Source of the DNA: Neofusicoccum parvum
Taxonomy: Eukaryota > Ascomycota > Dothideomycetes > Botryosphaeriales > Botryosphaeriaceae
DNA length: 64,000 nucleotides
Direction: 5' to 3'
Assembly: GCA_020912385.1 (NCBI GenBank)
Contig: CP087217.1
Location: forward strand, 558,001-622,000
The notes under the pieces: generated by a model
The model's input: the letters and a program-made list of their open reading frames with translations, nothing else
Database searches by the model: none
What the model was told of the DNA's origin: nothing
Position numbers and translations under genes: made by a program
Shown here: piece by piece, positions 40,089 to 51,712 of the stretch
How the letters are laid out: each line of letters opens with the position of its first letter
How positions within the stretch are numbered: position 1 is the stretch's first letter

Positions 40089-41799
40089 ATGGACGCTATT
40101 CCCCCCGTTACCGGCTCCAGCCAGTCCATCCTGCTGCTCGGCTCCGGCTTTGGTGAGTTGTGATTACGTCGGCTAAATGGCTTCGTTCTGATTTGGGCTC
40201 CAGTGGCACGTCCCACTGCCGAGATCCTGAGCGAGTCCGGCTTCAACGTACGTATTGCTGCCCTAGCCGCGTCTGACCATGCTGACATCGGATAGGTCAC
40301 CGTTGGTAAGTGAACATTGCTGCCTCTGAAGTATCGTGTTGAGCCAACCGCCTCCACAGCCTGCCGTACTCTCGAGAACGCCAAGAAGTTCTCCGAGGGC
40401 ATCAAGAACGCCACCGCCATCTCCCTCGACGTCTCTGACGACAAGGCCCTCGATGCCCAGGTTGGCAAGCACGCTCTTGTAAGAAAGCCAGTGAACCACA
40501 ACGTGTCGATATCAGTACTGATGCACAGCAGACCATCTCGCTGATCCCCTACACCTACCACGCCACCGTCATCAAGTCTGCCATCCGCAACGTAAGTCTC
40601 GTCCTTTATTTTCATGCTAGCAAGAGGACACTGAAATTCTAACCCCCGTACAGAAGAAGCATGTCGTCACTACCAGCTACGTCTCTCCCGCCATGATGGA
40701 GCTGGATGCCGACGCCAAGGCTGCTGGCATCACCGTCATGAACGAGATCGGTCTTGACCCCGGTATTGACCACCTGTACGCCGTCAAGACCATTGACGAG
40801 GTTCACAAGGCTGGTGGCAAGATCACCTCGTTCCTGTCTTACTGCGGTGGTCTTCCCTCCCCCGAAGACTCGGACAACCCGCTCGGCTACAAGTTCTCGT
40901 GGTCGTCTCGTGGTGTACTGCTCGCGCTCCGCAACGCCGCCAAGTACTACCAGGACGGCAAGGTTGTCGATATCGCGTCCAAGGACCTGATGGGCACTGC
41001 CAAGCCGTACTTCATCTACCCCGGCTACGCTTTCGTTGCCTACCCCAACCGTGACAGCACTCCCTACAAGGAGCGCTACAGCATCCCGGAGGCCGACACC
41101 ATCATCCGTGGTACTCTCCGCTACCAGGGCTTCCCCGAGTTTATCAAGACCCTGGTCGACATTGGCTTCCTGTCCGACGAGGAGGTCGACTACCTCAAGC
41201 CCGGCAGCACCCCTCTGTCGTGGCGCGAGGTCACCAAGCGCGTCCTTGGTTCCTCCTCTGACGCCGACACCGACCTTGTCTGGGCCATCGGCTCCAAGGC
41301 CAGCTTCGCCGACAACGAGGAGAAAACCCGCATCCTCAACGGTCTCCGCTGGATCGGCATGTTCAGCCAGGACCCCGTCACTCCCCGTGGCAACCCGCTC
41401 GACACTCTCTGCGCCACTCTTGAGAAGAAGATGCAGTACGAGGAGGGCGAGAGGGACTTGGTCATGCTGCAGCACAAGTTCGGCATCGAGCACGCTGACG
41501 GCTCCAAGGAGGTGCGCACCTCGACCCTTGTCGAGTACGGTGAGAAGGAGGGCTCTGGCGGCTACTCCGCCATGGCCAAGCTCGTCGGTGTTCCCTGCGC
41601 TGTTGCTGTTAAGCAGGTCCTGAACGGCTCCATCAGCGAGAAGGGTATCTTGGCTCCCATGACTCCTGCCATCAACGACCCGTAAGTGATTCCTCAGCAT
41701 CAATTCCAGCATAAATATCTGCTAACTCAATGCAACAGGCTCATCAAGGAGCTCAAGGAGAAGTATGGTATCTATCTGAAGGAGAAGACCATTTCCTAG
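40089..41799 (+). CDS. LYS9: Saccharopine dehydrogenase (NADP+, L-glutamate-forming)
   Basis: Condenses aminoadipate semialdehyde with glutamate, giving saccharopine, the penultimate step of fungal lysine synthesis. Seven exons: 40089-40152, 40204-40247, 40296-40305, 40360-40478, 40532-40591, 40654-41681 and 41739-41799; introns are 48-62 nt. The product has 461 residues. The N-terminal Rossmann motif LLLGSGFVARP is split by the first intron. Exon 3 is only 10 nt (encoding VTV and one base) and restores the conserved NVTVACRTL. The fourth acceptor is CAGCAG; I use the second AG. Family motifs include ISLIPYTYHATVIKSAIR, NEIGLDPGIDHLYAVK, SYCGGLPSPEDSDNPLGYKF and RGTLRYQGFPEF; the end is KYGIYLKEKTIS. 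Cytosolic. The upstream TGAGTCA suggests cross-pathway control. Confidence 0.96.
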
Positions 41800-42356
41800 A
41801 TGCAAAAAATCTCCGGTTGAGGGATCTGGCGTAAATAAATAGGCCGGCAAAAGGAAAACAAAAATATCACGGGTTCTGGGTAACGGCAAATTGTGAAACG
41901 TTTGCTATAATTTGCGAATCCTGCTTAAAACGTGATTTACTGTTCTCAATACCTCCTTTCGCAACATTCATCTCTGCCAAAACTCGACTGGCTTTCTCAT
42001 TTCTCTACTCAAAGTTCTCTCAAGGTACCATCAACCCTGATCAAGAATGACTTCTCGGCCTCTACGGTGATGTTGGAACAACACCCTACGCCCTTCACGC
42101 AAGGCACGGCCATCACGTCAACTTGTATACAAGAACGTGTTAGGCGCAGACTCCACGGATTAAGTCCAAACCAATCGTACCGCTTCCTCATAAGCTTTTG
42201 AGATGTAGCTTTTCTACATGATCACGAAAGGAGCTGCGCCGAGGCACGAAGGCGCAGCAGGTCCCTGGAACTGGTAAATAGTGGTAGGGCGTGGGAAGTC
42301 GGTGACTATAGAGTTGTTCTCTTTGGGCTTCGATATCTCATTTTTGCAGGCATCCC
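41800..42356. other. Intergenic between convergent LYS9 and SDR genes
   Basis: About 0.56 kb of 3' region for both genes. I see nothing else in it. Confidence 0.6.
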
Positions 42357-43449
42357 TCATTCCCCGCCCTCCTGAGATGCCCCAGGTTGCTGAGGTGGCT
42401 GTTCATCCTCTCCATTCACTGGAAAGCTCAGATGCTTCCAATCTTCAATCTAGAACATTGTCAGCCATTGAGAATGACAGAACATACTCTACACTTACCT
42501 CCTCGATGACACTCCGCAAACGGTCTCTAATACTGTCCACGGCATATGTGCCAAGCAACAGCCTCAATGGCGGGTACGAGCAATGACCCAGCTGCCACAC
42601 CAGCTCTGCGCTTTTGACAGCACTTGTCGGTTGCCGATCATTGAGCCATTGGACCATGCGTTTTGCGTGACCGGCAGGTGCAGTCGGACCATTGTAAGGC
42701 TCCCTAGCCGGTTTGACGAAGAAGTGGCCGTACCGCTTCAACTTCACACCCTCGCCATCCGCATCGTGGTCGTCCGGCTCATCCAACCGCACATGACCAG
42801 GCTCAACAAGAGTCGCCTTGATATTGAACGCGTCCACCTCGTACAGCATGCTCTCAATCAGCCCTTCCACCGCATACTTCGTCGCGCAGTAAGGCCCCAG
42901 CCCCGGCACGCCCAGCGCGCCAGCCGTGCTGCTGAAGATGAGATAGCGCCCATGCTGTTGCTGGCGAAACAGCGGCAGCGTAAGCTGCAGAATATGCACG
43001 GTGCCAAAGAAGTTCGTCTCGACCTGGGCGCGCAGCTCAGCCTCGTCCTGCTCCTCGCAGGCGCCAATAACACCATAACCAGTACAGTTCGCGACGATGT
43101 CGAGGGAGCCCCACTTGGCGATGGCGGCGTCGATGGCGTGCTTAACGGTCTCGCGGGCGCGCACGTCGCACAGCAGGCCCAGGCAGTTGGGGTTGCTGGC
43201 CTCCCACCGCTTCATCTGCTCGACCGTATTCTCTTGCGTCCAGCCCACCGCGGCCACTCGGTCGCCGTGCGCCAGCGCTGCTCGTACTAGTGACCGTCCC
43301 ATGTGCCCCGTCGCTCCGAATATGATCCACACGGCAGGCTTGACTGGGTTGCTCTCGCTTGGCGGCTCGCATGTCGCCGGCAGTTGAAGGCGCGACTGGC
43401 GCGACACTGCCGACGGCGAAAGGCTGGGGCTATCGGCGTCGTTATTCAT
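42357..43449 (-). CDS. Short-chain dehydrogenase/reductase
   Basis: Two exons on the minus strand, 42499-43449 and 42357-42449, with a 49-nt intron (GTAAGT..CTAG), encode 347 residues. Splicing continues the frame from VIEE into IEDWKHLSFP, which resembles the usual SDR end; an unspliced frame would stop a few residues later. Residues 1-37 are a disordered Ser/Pro-rich leader. The nucleotide-binding Rossmann motif is GATGHMG at 45-51, the second-strand acidic residue is Asp95 (CDV), the NNAG-equivalent is NCTG at 121-124, and the active site is Ser174 with Tyr187 and Lys191 (YCATK). It is closest in look to fungal classical SDRs of the oxidoreductase type; cofactor and substrate are not decidable. 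Divergent from MMM1 with 322 bp between starts. Confidence 0.9.
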
Positions 43450-43771
43450 GGCATCGAGTGGGCGGAGTAGTCGACGGGGGCGACGGAATTGGAGCTTGTG
43501 GACGCGATTTGCGGGGTGCGACGCGAACGAGCGGAGGCGGTACGGGGGTCTGGGGTTGCAGGGGAGCTCGAAAGCTTGGTGTTGTGTTGGTGTGAGTGAG
43601 GAGCATGGTGCGGCGCCGGCGCGCCAACGTCATTGCGGAGGATTTGCTCTGCCGCGAGTCAGGAAGCACGTCCTCCAACAGCTCCGCGCCAGCACCTGCA
43701 GTTTCTTCCCAACAGCTCGTGCAACCATGCTCTCGCGATAGCCAGTCACCGTCCTCTTCCTCTTCCGCGCA
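43450..43771. other. Divergent promoter SDR / MMM1
   Basis: 322 bp between two start codons. I see no clear factor site. Confidence 0.6.
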
Positions 43772-45403
43772 ATGGCTGCTGCGACAGGCAAGTTCACCAC
43801 CTCTCGCGTCGCGCCGCCGCCCACGCTGACCTTTGCCCCACCAGACTCGCCGGCGCCGGCACCGCAGCCCACCGGCCTCTCCTTCACGCAGGGCTTCCTC
43901 CTCGGCCAGCTCTCCGTCACGCTCCTAATCTTCTTCTTCATCAAGTTCTTCATCTTCGGCGAGCCTCCGCCAGCCGACATCCGGCACGCGACGCGCGCGG
44001 CCGAGCGCCGAGAACGCACCCTCTCCCACCAGCGCAACCTCACCACCCCCTCCTCGCTCCTCCGCCACAAACGGAGCACAATCCTGCGTCCGCCGCCGCC
44101 CGTCACCAGCCAAACCATCCTTGCAAAGACCTACTACAATGTCAAAGGCCACCAGCCGGAGAGCTTAGACTGGTTCAATGTGCTGATCGCACAGACAATT
44201 GCGCAATTGCGGGCCGATGCACGCCAGGATGATGCGGTGTTGACGTCGTTGACGAACATCTTGAATGGGCCCACAACACCGGACTGGTTGGGCGAGATAT
44301 GCGTTACAGAGATTGAACTGGGAGACGAGTTCCCCATTTTCAGTAACTGCAGAGTCATCCCGGTCGACGATGGTGGGCTGGGGTTGGGCAGTCCGAACAA
44401 GAGCGAAGGGAGTGGAGCGAATGAGGGGAGGCTGCAGGCGAGAATGGATGTGGATTTGAGCGATGTTATCACGCTTGGCATTGAAACGACATTGATGCTA
44501 AATTGGCCGAGGCCGAAGGTTGCGGTGCTGCCAGTCGCACTAGCAGTTTCTGTGGTGAGGTTTAGCGGCACGGTAAGCTTGAGTGATCTCAATTGGTTTC
44601 CTTTCCTTTCCAGGCTGAACCGCTGATTTACTTGCCAGCTCTCGGTCTCGTTCATACCCTCTGCGCAGCCACCAGCTTCAGCTCATGGAGACTCAGATCC
44701 CTCCAATCCGAATTCCAACTCGTCTTCTTCACATACACCCACAACCCTAGCATTCACCTTCTTGGACGACTACCGCCTCGATCTCTCTGTACGGTCCCTT
44801 CTGGGTAGCCGGTCACGTCTCCAGGATGTCCCGAAGATTGCTCAACTAATCGAAAGCCGCTTGCACACCTGGTTCGACGAGCGCTGCGTCGAGCCTCGCT
44901 TTCAGCAGATTATTCTACCTAGTCTCTGGCCGCGGAAGAAGAACACGCGCGGCGGCGACGAAGGGAGCAGTGATGGCGACGAAGACAACCAAGCTGAGCA
45001 ACAAGGCGATGGATCCGCTATCGATGCTATGGCGGAAAGCGTAGAGACGGTCCTGGACGGCAAGAATGGACGCAGCAACGGCGCGACGAAGCAACCAGCA
45101 GGTGCTTCTGCAACCTCAACATCACAAACGAAACCGCAACGACAATACGCCCCCGGCCCGGCAAATGAGCTGGAAGCACGGATGACTACAGAGGGCCAGA
45201 AGCTCCGAGAAGCGGAGGAGAGGGCGGAGCGGGCGGAGCGGGCGCGGCAGGGGAGAGAGCTGAGAGATGAGGGCGTGAGGTTGAGAGCTGGCCACTCGAA
45301 TACGCGGGGCAATGGGAGCAGAGACACGAGTACGAGAGGGGAGTGGAGGAACAGAATGCCGGGGGGCATATCGGGCGTGGGAACCCCCACCCTTCCGCAG
45401 TAG
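43772..45403 (+). CDS. MMM1: Maintenance of mitochondrial morphology protein 1 (ERMES subunit)
   Basis: Mmm1 is the ER-anchored subunit of the ERMES complex that tethers ER to mitochondria and moves phospholipids. Two exons, 43772-44572 and 44639-45403, with a 66-nt intron (GTAAGC..GCCAG), encode 521 residues. A lumenal N-terminus is followed by one transmembrane segment at about 41-63 ([19 protein letters not shown]). A Pro/Arg-rich linker leads to the SMP lipid-transfer domain, about 125-395 ([18 protein letters not shown], then [14 protein letters not shown], then [22 protein letters not shown]). The intron falls inside the SMP domain after VVRFSGT. A Ser/Pro-rich insertion lies just after the junction. 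The C-terminal about 130 residues are charged and low-complexity, longer than in yeast but typical of filamentous fungi. Confidence 0.95.
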
Positions 45404-47508
45404 GCGTTCGATGGAGAGGGGCAGATTGGCTTGGCCTTGTTCAAGCTATGGCCGGAAAGGATATTTCCGCAACAACGGATGTTATCATGGGTCTCGAATG
45501 ATGGGCAGCGAGGGGAACGGCAATTACTTCCAAGGTCAGTACACGACTATGTGCTTTTGGCATGGCATGGCATTGCATGGCGTTTGGGGGAGACTCTCTG
45601 CTTTAAAGGTTCGCAGTCATTCATGTACAGGCAGTTTTGATTGAGTTGAATTAGGAACCGATTTTCTTGCCTGATTTGCTCTACACCTTGTCTTCTTTAC
45701 CTCATTGTTGATGATTCTTGCTTATCATCCCTGACGTACTCGGCCTTGATAGAGGCATGTCCGCAATTGCTGGAGGGGTTAGAAGAGGATAAGGGCGATA
45801 CTCACTAGTACATATTCCAGCTAAATCGGAGCAGGCACATTATTATGAATGAATTCCAAAATATATTATGACGTGTTAGGGGATCGCCTTGACTTGTTCT
45901 TATATTTGAACGTTATTCGCTCTTTCATTTTTCCATTGGGCTTTCTCGAGGTTCCCCAACGCGCAGAACGGAGCCATATTGCGGATATTTTCAAGCATCA
46001 CCTCGTTTTTAGCGCCCATAACCATCGACCACGACGACGATACGCCTACTTCGTCATGAAAAAGTGTGGAGGCACAACATGAAGATCTCACACTACATCT
46101 TCTCGACACGCCACGTTCTGCAATTGGGTACTCTCTGATTGGTGGTAAGATCATTGGCAAACGTGGCAAGCTCTGGAGTCTTGCTGTCAAGCTGAATGTT
46201 ACAGTGCACTACTCTCTTTGTACATATCTCAACAGTATGTCGATCCTGTGCAATAGAATAGTCCCTGCTTTAGCTGAGTAACAGAGCATCGCTCCAAAAG
46301 CCATGGCTCGTGACGAACTTTGAAGGTTACAATATATTCAATGGCAAGAATAATTCAGAGACGAAAGCCACGCAGGTTAATTATTCTCATACCGATCAAA
46401 TCCTCATGACCCTCTCAACGTCCTGCACATGCTCCATCCTACTGTGTCCTGACTTTCATACCTCCCCCTATTCTTAAATATCTTACAACTTTCTCTTCTT
46501 ACAAGTCGTCAATAGCTCAGCTTCATGACCAGGAGTGTTCATTTCTAGGGTCTACTGGCCATCCGAGTCACCTGGTGGTAAAGAACTGTTGCCGCTTTGT
46601 CTGTTTACTCCAATCATCATCTCCACAGCCGCTCATCAGATACCTCCTTCATTGACTCACCGATAAAGCCCCACCGTCATGTCTTTCACCTCTCATAAAT
46701 GCTAATTACTACCATTCTCTGCCAATGCCGCTCGCCGTCACCACTCAAACTTACCACATCTCTTCACTAACCTAACTTACGGCTGACCCAACACGCTCTT
46801 AGTAGGTATCCTCTAGCCTCCGCCAGAACCAAAATGATGTTGATGCAGAGGGCAAGCCCCCAAGCCAACCAGTCAGTGCGTACCCCAAGATCATGACCAA
46901 GACATATCCCAGTCATTGTCATCTTGATGACCAGAACACGTAACGGACGACTGAGTTGCTTTTAAACCCCGCCATCCAAGACCCTCCTCGTCAGGCACGC
47001 GGAGCCCACGCCGCACGCGTCACGCCTCCGTCCTCCGGGGCCCCATGCCTCAAGCTGCAGCAATCGCCTGACCACATCTGCGAAAGGGGGGTGCGGCATT
47101 CCCGCAGCATTCCGGGGGAGAAGCTGCGTCGTAGCCGATAACCGCGCCTGCTCCCGTAGCAGCGCGCAACACGTCTTCGGGGAGCAAAAAGGATCAAACG
47201 ATGGAACAACATGTCTTTAGATATCCCGTCTCAACCACGACCAAGTACATAGTTTGCCCTATTGCCCAATGCAAATACAGCGTGCTCCACCTCTTCCTCT
47301 CTTCCATAGGTGAAAAGTGACCAAAGTTAGTGATATCCAACTCCTAGCAGAAGAAAAAAAATTCTGCTCGCCATGCACATGAGATACTCCAAAAACATAA
47401 AACGACCGAACCAGGCCCAAAATATCCACTTTGGGCGTCTATCACGTCAAGAAAGAGAAACATTGCAAATGCCCACCTCCATCTCTCACTCTTCATCTCT
47501 ACAACCTC
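45404..47508. other. 2.1-kb intergenic region, AT-richer
   Basis: No supported gene. Base composition becomes more AT-rich between 45.6 and 47 kb, with only short frames. A run of GGCATGGCATGGCATTGCATGG near 45,560 is a small imperfect direct repeat. A TGACTCA occurs at 46653-46659 with no nearby start codon. Confidence 0.5.
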
Positions 47509-49199
47509 TCACATCCTCACTCTCCCCTCCTTATGTCTCGGACTCTCCGGCTCCGCATCCGTGTCCCCATCCAGCCCAGCCTCGTCATCCGAGATCAAGC
47601 CCTCCAGCTCGAACTCCTCCGCATCGCGTAGGCGCTGCTCGACGGAGCGGGAGTTTGCGTGGCCGCGACGAGGGTGACCGTTGAGGTTGCCATTGAGATT
47701 GCCGTTGAGCTGGCGGCCGCTTTCGGGGTCAGGTTTGGTGGACTCGGGCCAAGCCCAGGTGGCGTAGACATGAAGGAGCATATTGACAACTGCAAACTGG
47801 GTTAGCGCGTGTTTCAGGCTGATTGGGGCGCATAAAGGAGGGGACGGACAGAGGTAGAGGAGGAAGGCGACGCTGTAGAGGATCAGGACGTAGGAGACGT
47901 GGGTGACGTGGGCGTCGGAGAGGAGCGCCATTTGTTCCTCAGTGGCGCCCATGAAGAGGAAACCGGAAGCATAGAGGAGCTGCGGAAGTTAGCTTTGATC
48001 TGCGGAAGCTTCGGGTCATAAACGTACGAAAGGCGGAAGGTGTTGCCAACTGCTGATCTCCGTGGCATCGTCGGAGACGGCATTCTTGTCCTTGAGCACA
48101 AAGGCAATCTCGATGATGCGGGCAGCACCGGCAGCCATAAGCGTGTAGCCAAAGACGGTGTGGACCATGGTAGAGAGAGGCAGCGATTGCGGATGAGCGG
48201 ACATGGCGAAGCCAGTGAGGAGGATAACAATGCCAGGAATCAGGTTCCTCTTCGGCCTGCCGTCCCTGCTCCTGCTCAACCAGATACCGACAAGCCCAGC
48301 GCACCACCAGACGATTCCCATGGAGGTGTGCTGCAGATCATTGTGCACCCAGGGCCCTCCCCAGCGGTGCTCGGTGAAAGTGTTGACGCATCCCCAAGCC
48401 GCAATCATGCATGAGTCGAAGAATTCCTGGCTCCTTCCCGTGCGCTTCAACCAGATCTGGCCCACCAGCAGCAGGATCGTCATGATAATACCATAGCCAA
48501 TGAAGGCACTGCCCATGATGAAGTGTGCCAGACATTGGCCCAGGTGGTCCTCGCGGCAGAATCCGAGCGCGGTGATGCCGCCAAACAGCATCTGGACCCA
48601 AGCGGCAACTGGGACGAGCTTGCCGACGACACCGTGGCCAATGACAAAGTACCTCCTGATCCTGCCGTGGAAGCCCTTCTCGAGGTGCAGCTTGAGGTAG
48701 ACGCCGAAGATGACCTGGAGGAAGACCAGCCACATCAACCACGGCGCAAAGCTGCCGTGCACGCTTTCCGCAAACTGACGGCCCTTGTGCTTATGGCCGA
48801 GCATGTATCCAAGGATGGCCATGACGGTCGCGGCGACTTGGATGGGTACGTGCCATCGCGAGCGAATTATCTATCAGGCGCGTGAGTGGGGACTGCTGGG
48901 TGCGGGAGCGGAATCAGCGATGGGAAACGTACGCCCAAAACCATTCCAGTCGGGAACAGCACGCCCCAGGCGAGCGATTGGAGGAGGATGTGGATCCATA
49001 GTATGGCGTCCTGGCGAATCCGTCAGCTTGCGATTCCCACGCTTCCGCGGGCGGCGTGTCGGCGGCATACTATGGGATCGGGCGAGGTGTACTGTCCCTC
49101 GGGAATGTCGTCCATGTGGTGTTCGTGGGCTTCGGTGGTGGCAGCAAGGCAGAGAAGCGCCAGGCCGACGGCGCGCGCCGGGTTATAGGGAGCTCTCAT
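47509..49199 (-). CDS. Ytp1-like multi-pass membrane protein
   Basis: Five exons on the minus strand: 49071-49199, 48933-49010, 48028-48870, 47850-47979 and 47509-47789; introns of 60, 62, 48 and 60 nt, all GT..AG with consistent phase, giving 486 residues. The first about 24 residues are a signal peptide (ALLCLAATTEAHEHH). Then come about nine or ten hydrophobic segments, with the cytochrome b561-like run ILWIHILLQSLAWGVLFPTG and the Ytp1 C-terminal region TFTEHRWGGPWVHNDLQHTSMG. Conserved His residues in helices resemble b561-type heme ligands. The C-terminal about 80 residues are charged and cytosolic. Yeast Ytp1 has no firm function (sometimes called transporter-like). Divergent from SWI5. 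Confidence 0.85.
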
Positions 49200-49614
49200 G
49201 ATGGCTAGGCTGTTGCGACGGGGATGAAACGAGAGAGAGGCGCTGGGCGGCGACGGTCCGCGACGGATGGTGCAGCAGCAGTCGGAAGCCGGCCGGGGGT
49301 TGGCTGGGGGGTCGCGCGACTCTCGAATGAGGAGGAGGTGTTTCTCAGCACGGAGAAGGCGACGATGCCAGTCAGAAGGCAGCGTGCTGCTCACGGTGGA
49401 GCGGCCGGGATGCGGCGGGCATTGCACATACGCAGCCAACGCGCAAGGCGCCCTTAGTCAGCCCCACGTCCCCCGGTCGCGCCTGCATCATTCCTGCCTG
49501 TTTCGGCCCAAGCCCCCACACCCACGGTCCCTCGCGGTCCCTCACGGTCCCTCACGGCCCCTCCGCGCACTCGATCGCAGCGCACAGCTCCCGGACAGAG
49601 CGTGCAAGCCCACA
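49200..49614. other. Divergent promoter Ytp1-like / SWI5
   Basis: 415 bp between start codons. It has a short tandem repeat of CTCACGGTCCCTCACGG near 49,540-49,560. No gene. Confidence 0.55.
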
Positions 49615-50155
49615 ATGGACGCCGCCAGCAAGCAGGCTCACCGCGATCAGCGCGCGCCTGTGGAGCCGGAGGCGGCGCTGGGGAATGAAGGAGCAGACAG
49701 TCCCCAACTTGCCGCGCACGGGGACACGCGCTTGGTACGCCGCGGCCTATTTATACTTTTGGGGGCTCCTATCGGCGTTGGTGCATTACTGACCTGCGAT
49801 CCCGCAGCGGAACGCGCAAGCCCGCACGGCCGCGCTGGAGGCTACGCTCGCAGACTTGACCGCGCGGCGGGCCACCGTCCTCAGCGAATTCGCGGCCGTT
49901 CCCTCTGTGGCCGAGCGGCTTCCACGTCACGCAGGCGCAACGGCTGCCAACAGCAGCGCCGAGCGCGACCCGGCCGTCGCAGACGATGCAGCTGTCCAGG
50001 CGGCAAAGGCCATCATCCAAGAGCGCATCCGCCGTCTGAACGAGTACAACGAAATCCGCGACATTGGCCAGGGCTTGATGGGCATCATCGCCGAGTCTAG
50101 GGGCGTGAGGATCAAAGAGGTGCAGGAGGAGTTTGACATTTCCGCAAAAGATTGA
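49615..50155 (+). CDS. SWI5: Swi5/Sae3 recombination mediator
   Basis: Swi5, with Sfr1, helps load Rad51/Dmc1 on DNA in recombination and mating-type switching. Two exons, 49615-49734 and 49808-50155, with a 73-nt intron (GTACGC..GCAG) encode 155 residues. The start ATG 49615 (MDAASKQAH) is in a good context (CACAATGG). The N-terminal half is disordered. The second exon begins with a helix (ALEATLADLTARRATVL) likely to form a coiled coil. The family signature follows: IRRLNEYNEIRDIGQGLMG then IIAESRGVRIKEVQEEF, ending in SAKD. Domain and length match; only the N-terminal residues are variable, as usual. It converges with the E2 gene downstream. Confidence 0.92.
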
Positions 50156-50821
50156 GCCAAGGTGCCTGCAAACTCCCGCATTCATGCTCCACGAAGCTGG
50201 GCCGTTTAGCGCCTGTGACGCCCTGTCCAAATCACCAGAAAGGTACTGATCCGCTTCTACGCGCCGTGAAACGCTCTCAGGAGGTGCTGATCGTGTAGCT
50301 GCAGAGCACTCAACCGTGGTTTGCGAGAATCGAGGGGTCCAATCTAGACCCATGGCGTGTGGAGTAACAACAGTGTCGTTTTGCTGCCAGGGTTTCGTCG
50401 GGCCAAGGGCTGGAACGCCCACGTTGCTCAAGGGAACGACAAGTAGCATTAGGGTTCAAACAACACAACAACATGCCAGGAAATCTCTAATATTGTGGTG
50501 TGATGTCTGCCGAGCCCCCCGTCTATCGCTATGCTAAAAGCAACCCAATCAAAGCATGCAAAAAAAGATGTGCAAGTAAAATACTCGACTCACTGCGAGC
50601 CAGATGGACGCCAAGCAAATGCCTCTCTTCCAGGGCTTGGAACCCAAAACGCCTCGCTGCTGATCGAAAGGAGAAATCCGAACTGAAAGCCCATGCCGAG
50701 ACTTGGAGGAAAGATGCGGGGGAACCGAACCGAACCCATGCAGCCGTGCAAAATGGGGAGGAAAGTCATATCATGGTCGGTTCGAAGAGTAATGTTGGCC
50801 CGTCGCCGCGCACTCGCCGCG
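50156..50821. other. Intergenic between convergent SWI5 and CDC34
   Basis: About 0.67 kb of 3' regions. No supported gene. Confidence 0.6.
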
Positions 50822-51712
50822 TCAGGCCTTCTTGTTGTCCTTGTCTTCGTCGCTCGCCGAATCGTCGTCGTCCATGTCTTCGTCGTCCTCGTCGTCCTCG
50901 GCGTCGAAGTCTCCCATGTCCGAATCGGAGGCACCAAAGTCTGAATCGGCGTCGCTATCCTCCCATTCCATGTAGATGTCGTCATTCTTCTTTGTCTTGA
51001 ACGCGTCCTCGTGCGTGGGCATCACGTAATCTGCCGGGATGTCCTGCTTGCTGATTTCCAGATCCTTCTTGACCATCTCTTTGTACTGTGCGGGGTCCTT
51101 GCGAAGTAATACGCCAGCATCGACGTTGGCGGGAGATGAGGGCTCTGCATCGTCCAGGAGGGAAAGAATGGAGAGCAGAACCGACTCGACGCGCTGAGCG
51201 GGCGACCAGCGTTCGGAGGCGAGCTCGCCCGACATCTCGTCGTCGCCGGGCGGGTGGAGGATGGAGATGCACAGACGGCCATCAGGGTACACATTCGGGT
51301 GGTAGAGCGAACGCATGAATTTGAAGTCTGCCTCTGTCAGCGCGGGGCCGGAGCTGGCGCTGGGTGGGTGGGGTGTGCTCACCTGGCGGGCTGAAGGGGT
51401 AGTTTTTGGGGAAGGTCATCTTGGCCTTGAAGTAGCCGCCGTAGTAGATAGAGTCGGGGTTAAGAACGATGAGTGCGACATCCCACTCGAAGATGTTCTC
51501 GTTGACAAGCTGCGAAAGGGGTCGGTCAGCGTGACGCGGGGGGACAGGCGGACGGCGGGGTGAGAGTGGGCGCCGGAGCAGCGACCCAAGCGGTTTGTCC
51601 GCACGGTGGAGGGCGGCGCTGCTTTGAGTGATAAGGAACGGCTCACCTCGATGTTGGTCCACGACTCCTGGGAGAGGGCCTTGTACTCGTTCATCAACAC
51701 ACGTTCGGCCAT
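50822..51712 (-). CDS. CDC34: Ubiquitin-conjugating enzyme E2, Cdc34/Ubc3 type
   Basis: E2 partner of SCF ubiquitin ligases, needed for the G1/S transition. Three exons on the minus strand: 51647-51712, 51383-51509 and 50822-51327, with introns of 137 and 55 nt, giving 232 residues. The start is MAERVLMNEYKALSQE. The UBC fold contains the HPN motif (74-76) and the catalytic Cys84 in GRLCISILHPPGDDEMSGELASERWSP. This Asp/Glu-containing loop after the active site is the Cdc34-type acidic insertion. After the core (ending near KDLEISKQDIP) comes a C-terminal tail very rich in Asp/Glu (DAEDDEDDEDMDDDD), also characteristic of Cdc34 and used to bind the SCF cullin. Convergent with SWI5. Confidence 0.95.

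Noticed and set aside
49748..49762. A 15-base match (TTTATACTTTTGGGG) between the SWI5 intron and 63,297
   Set aside because: One or two chance 15-mer matches are expected in a window this long; no extension of similarity on either side.
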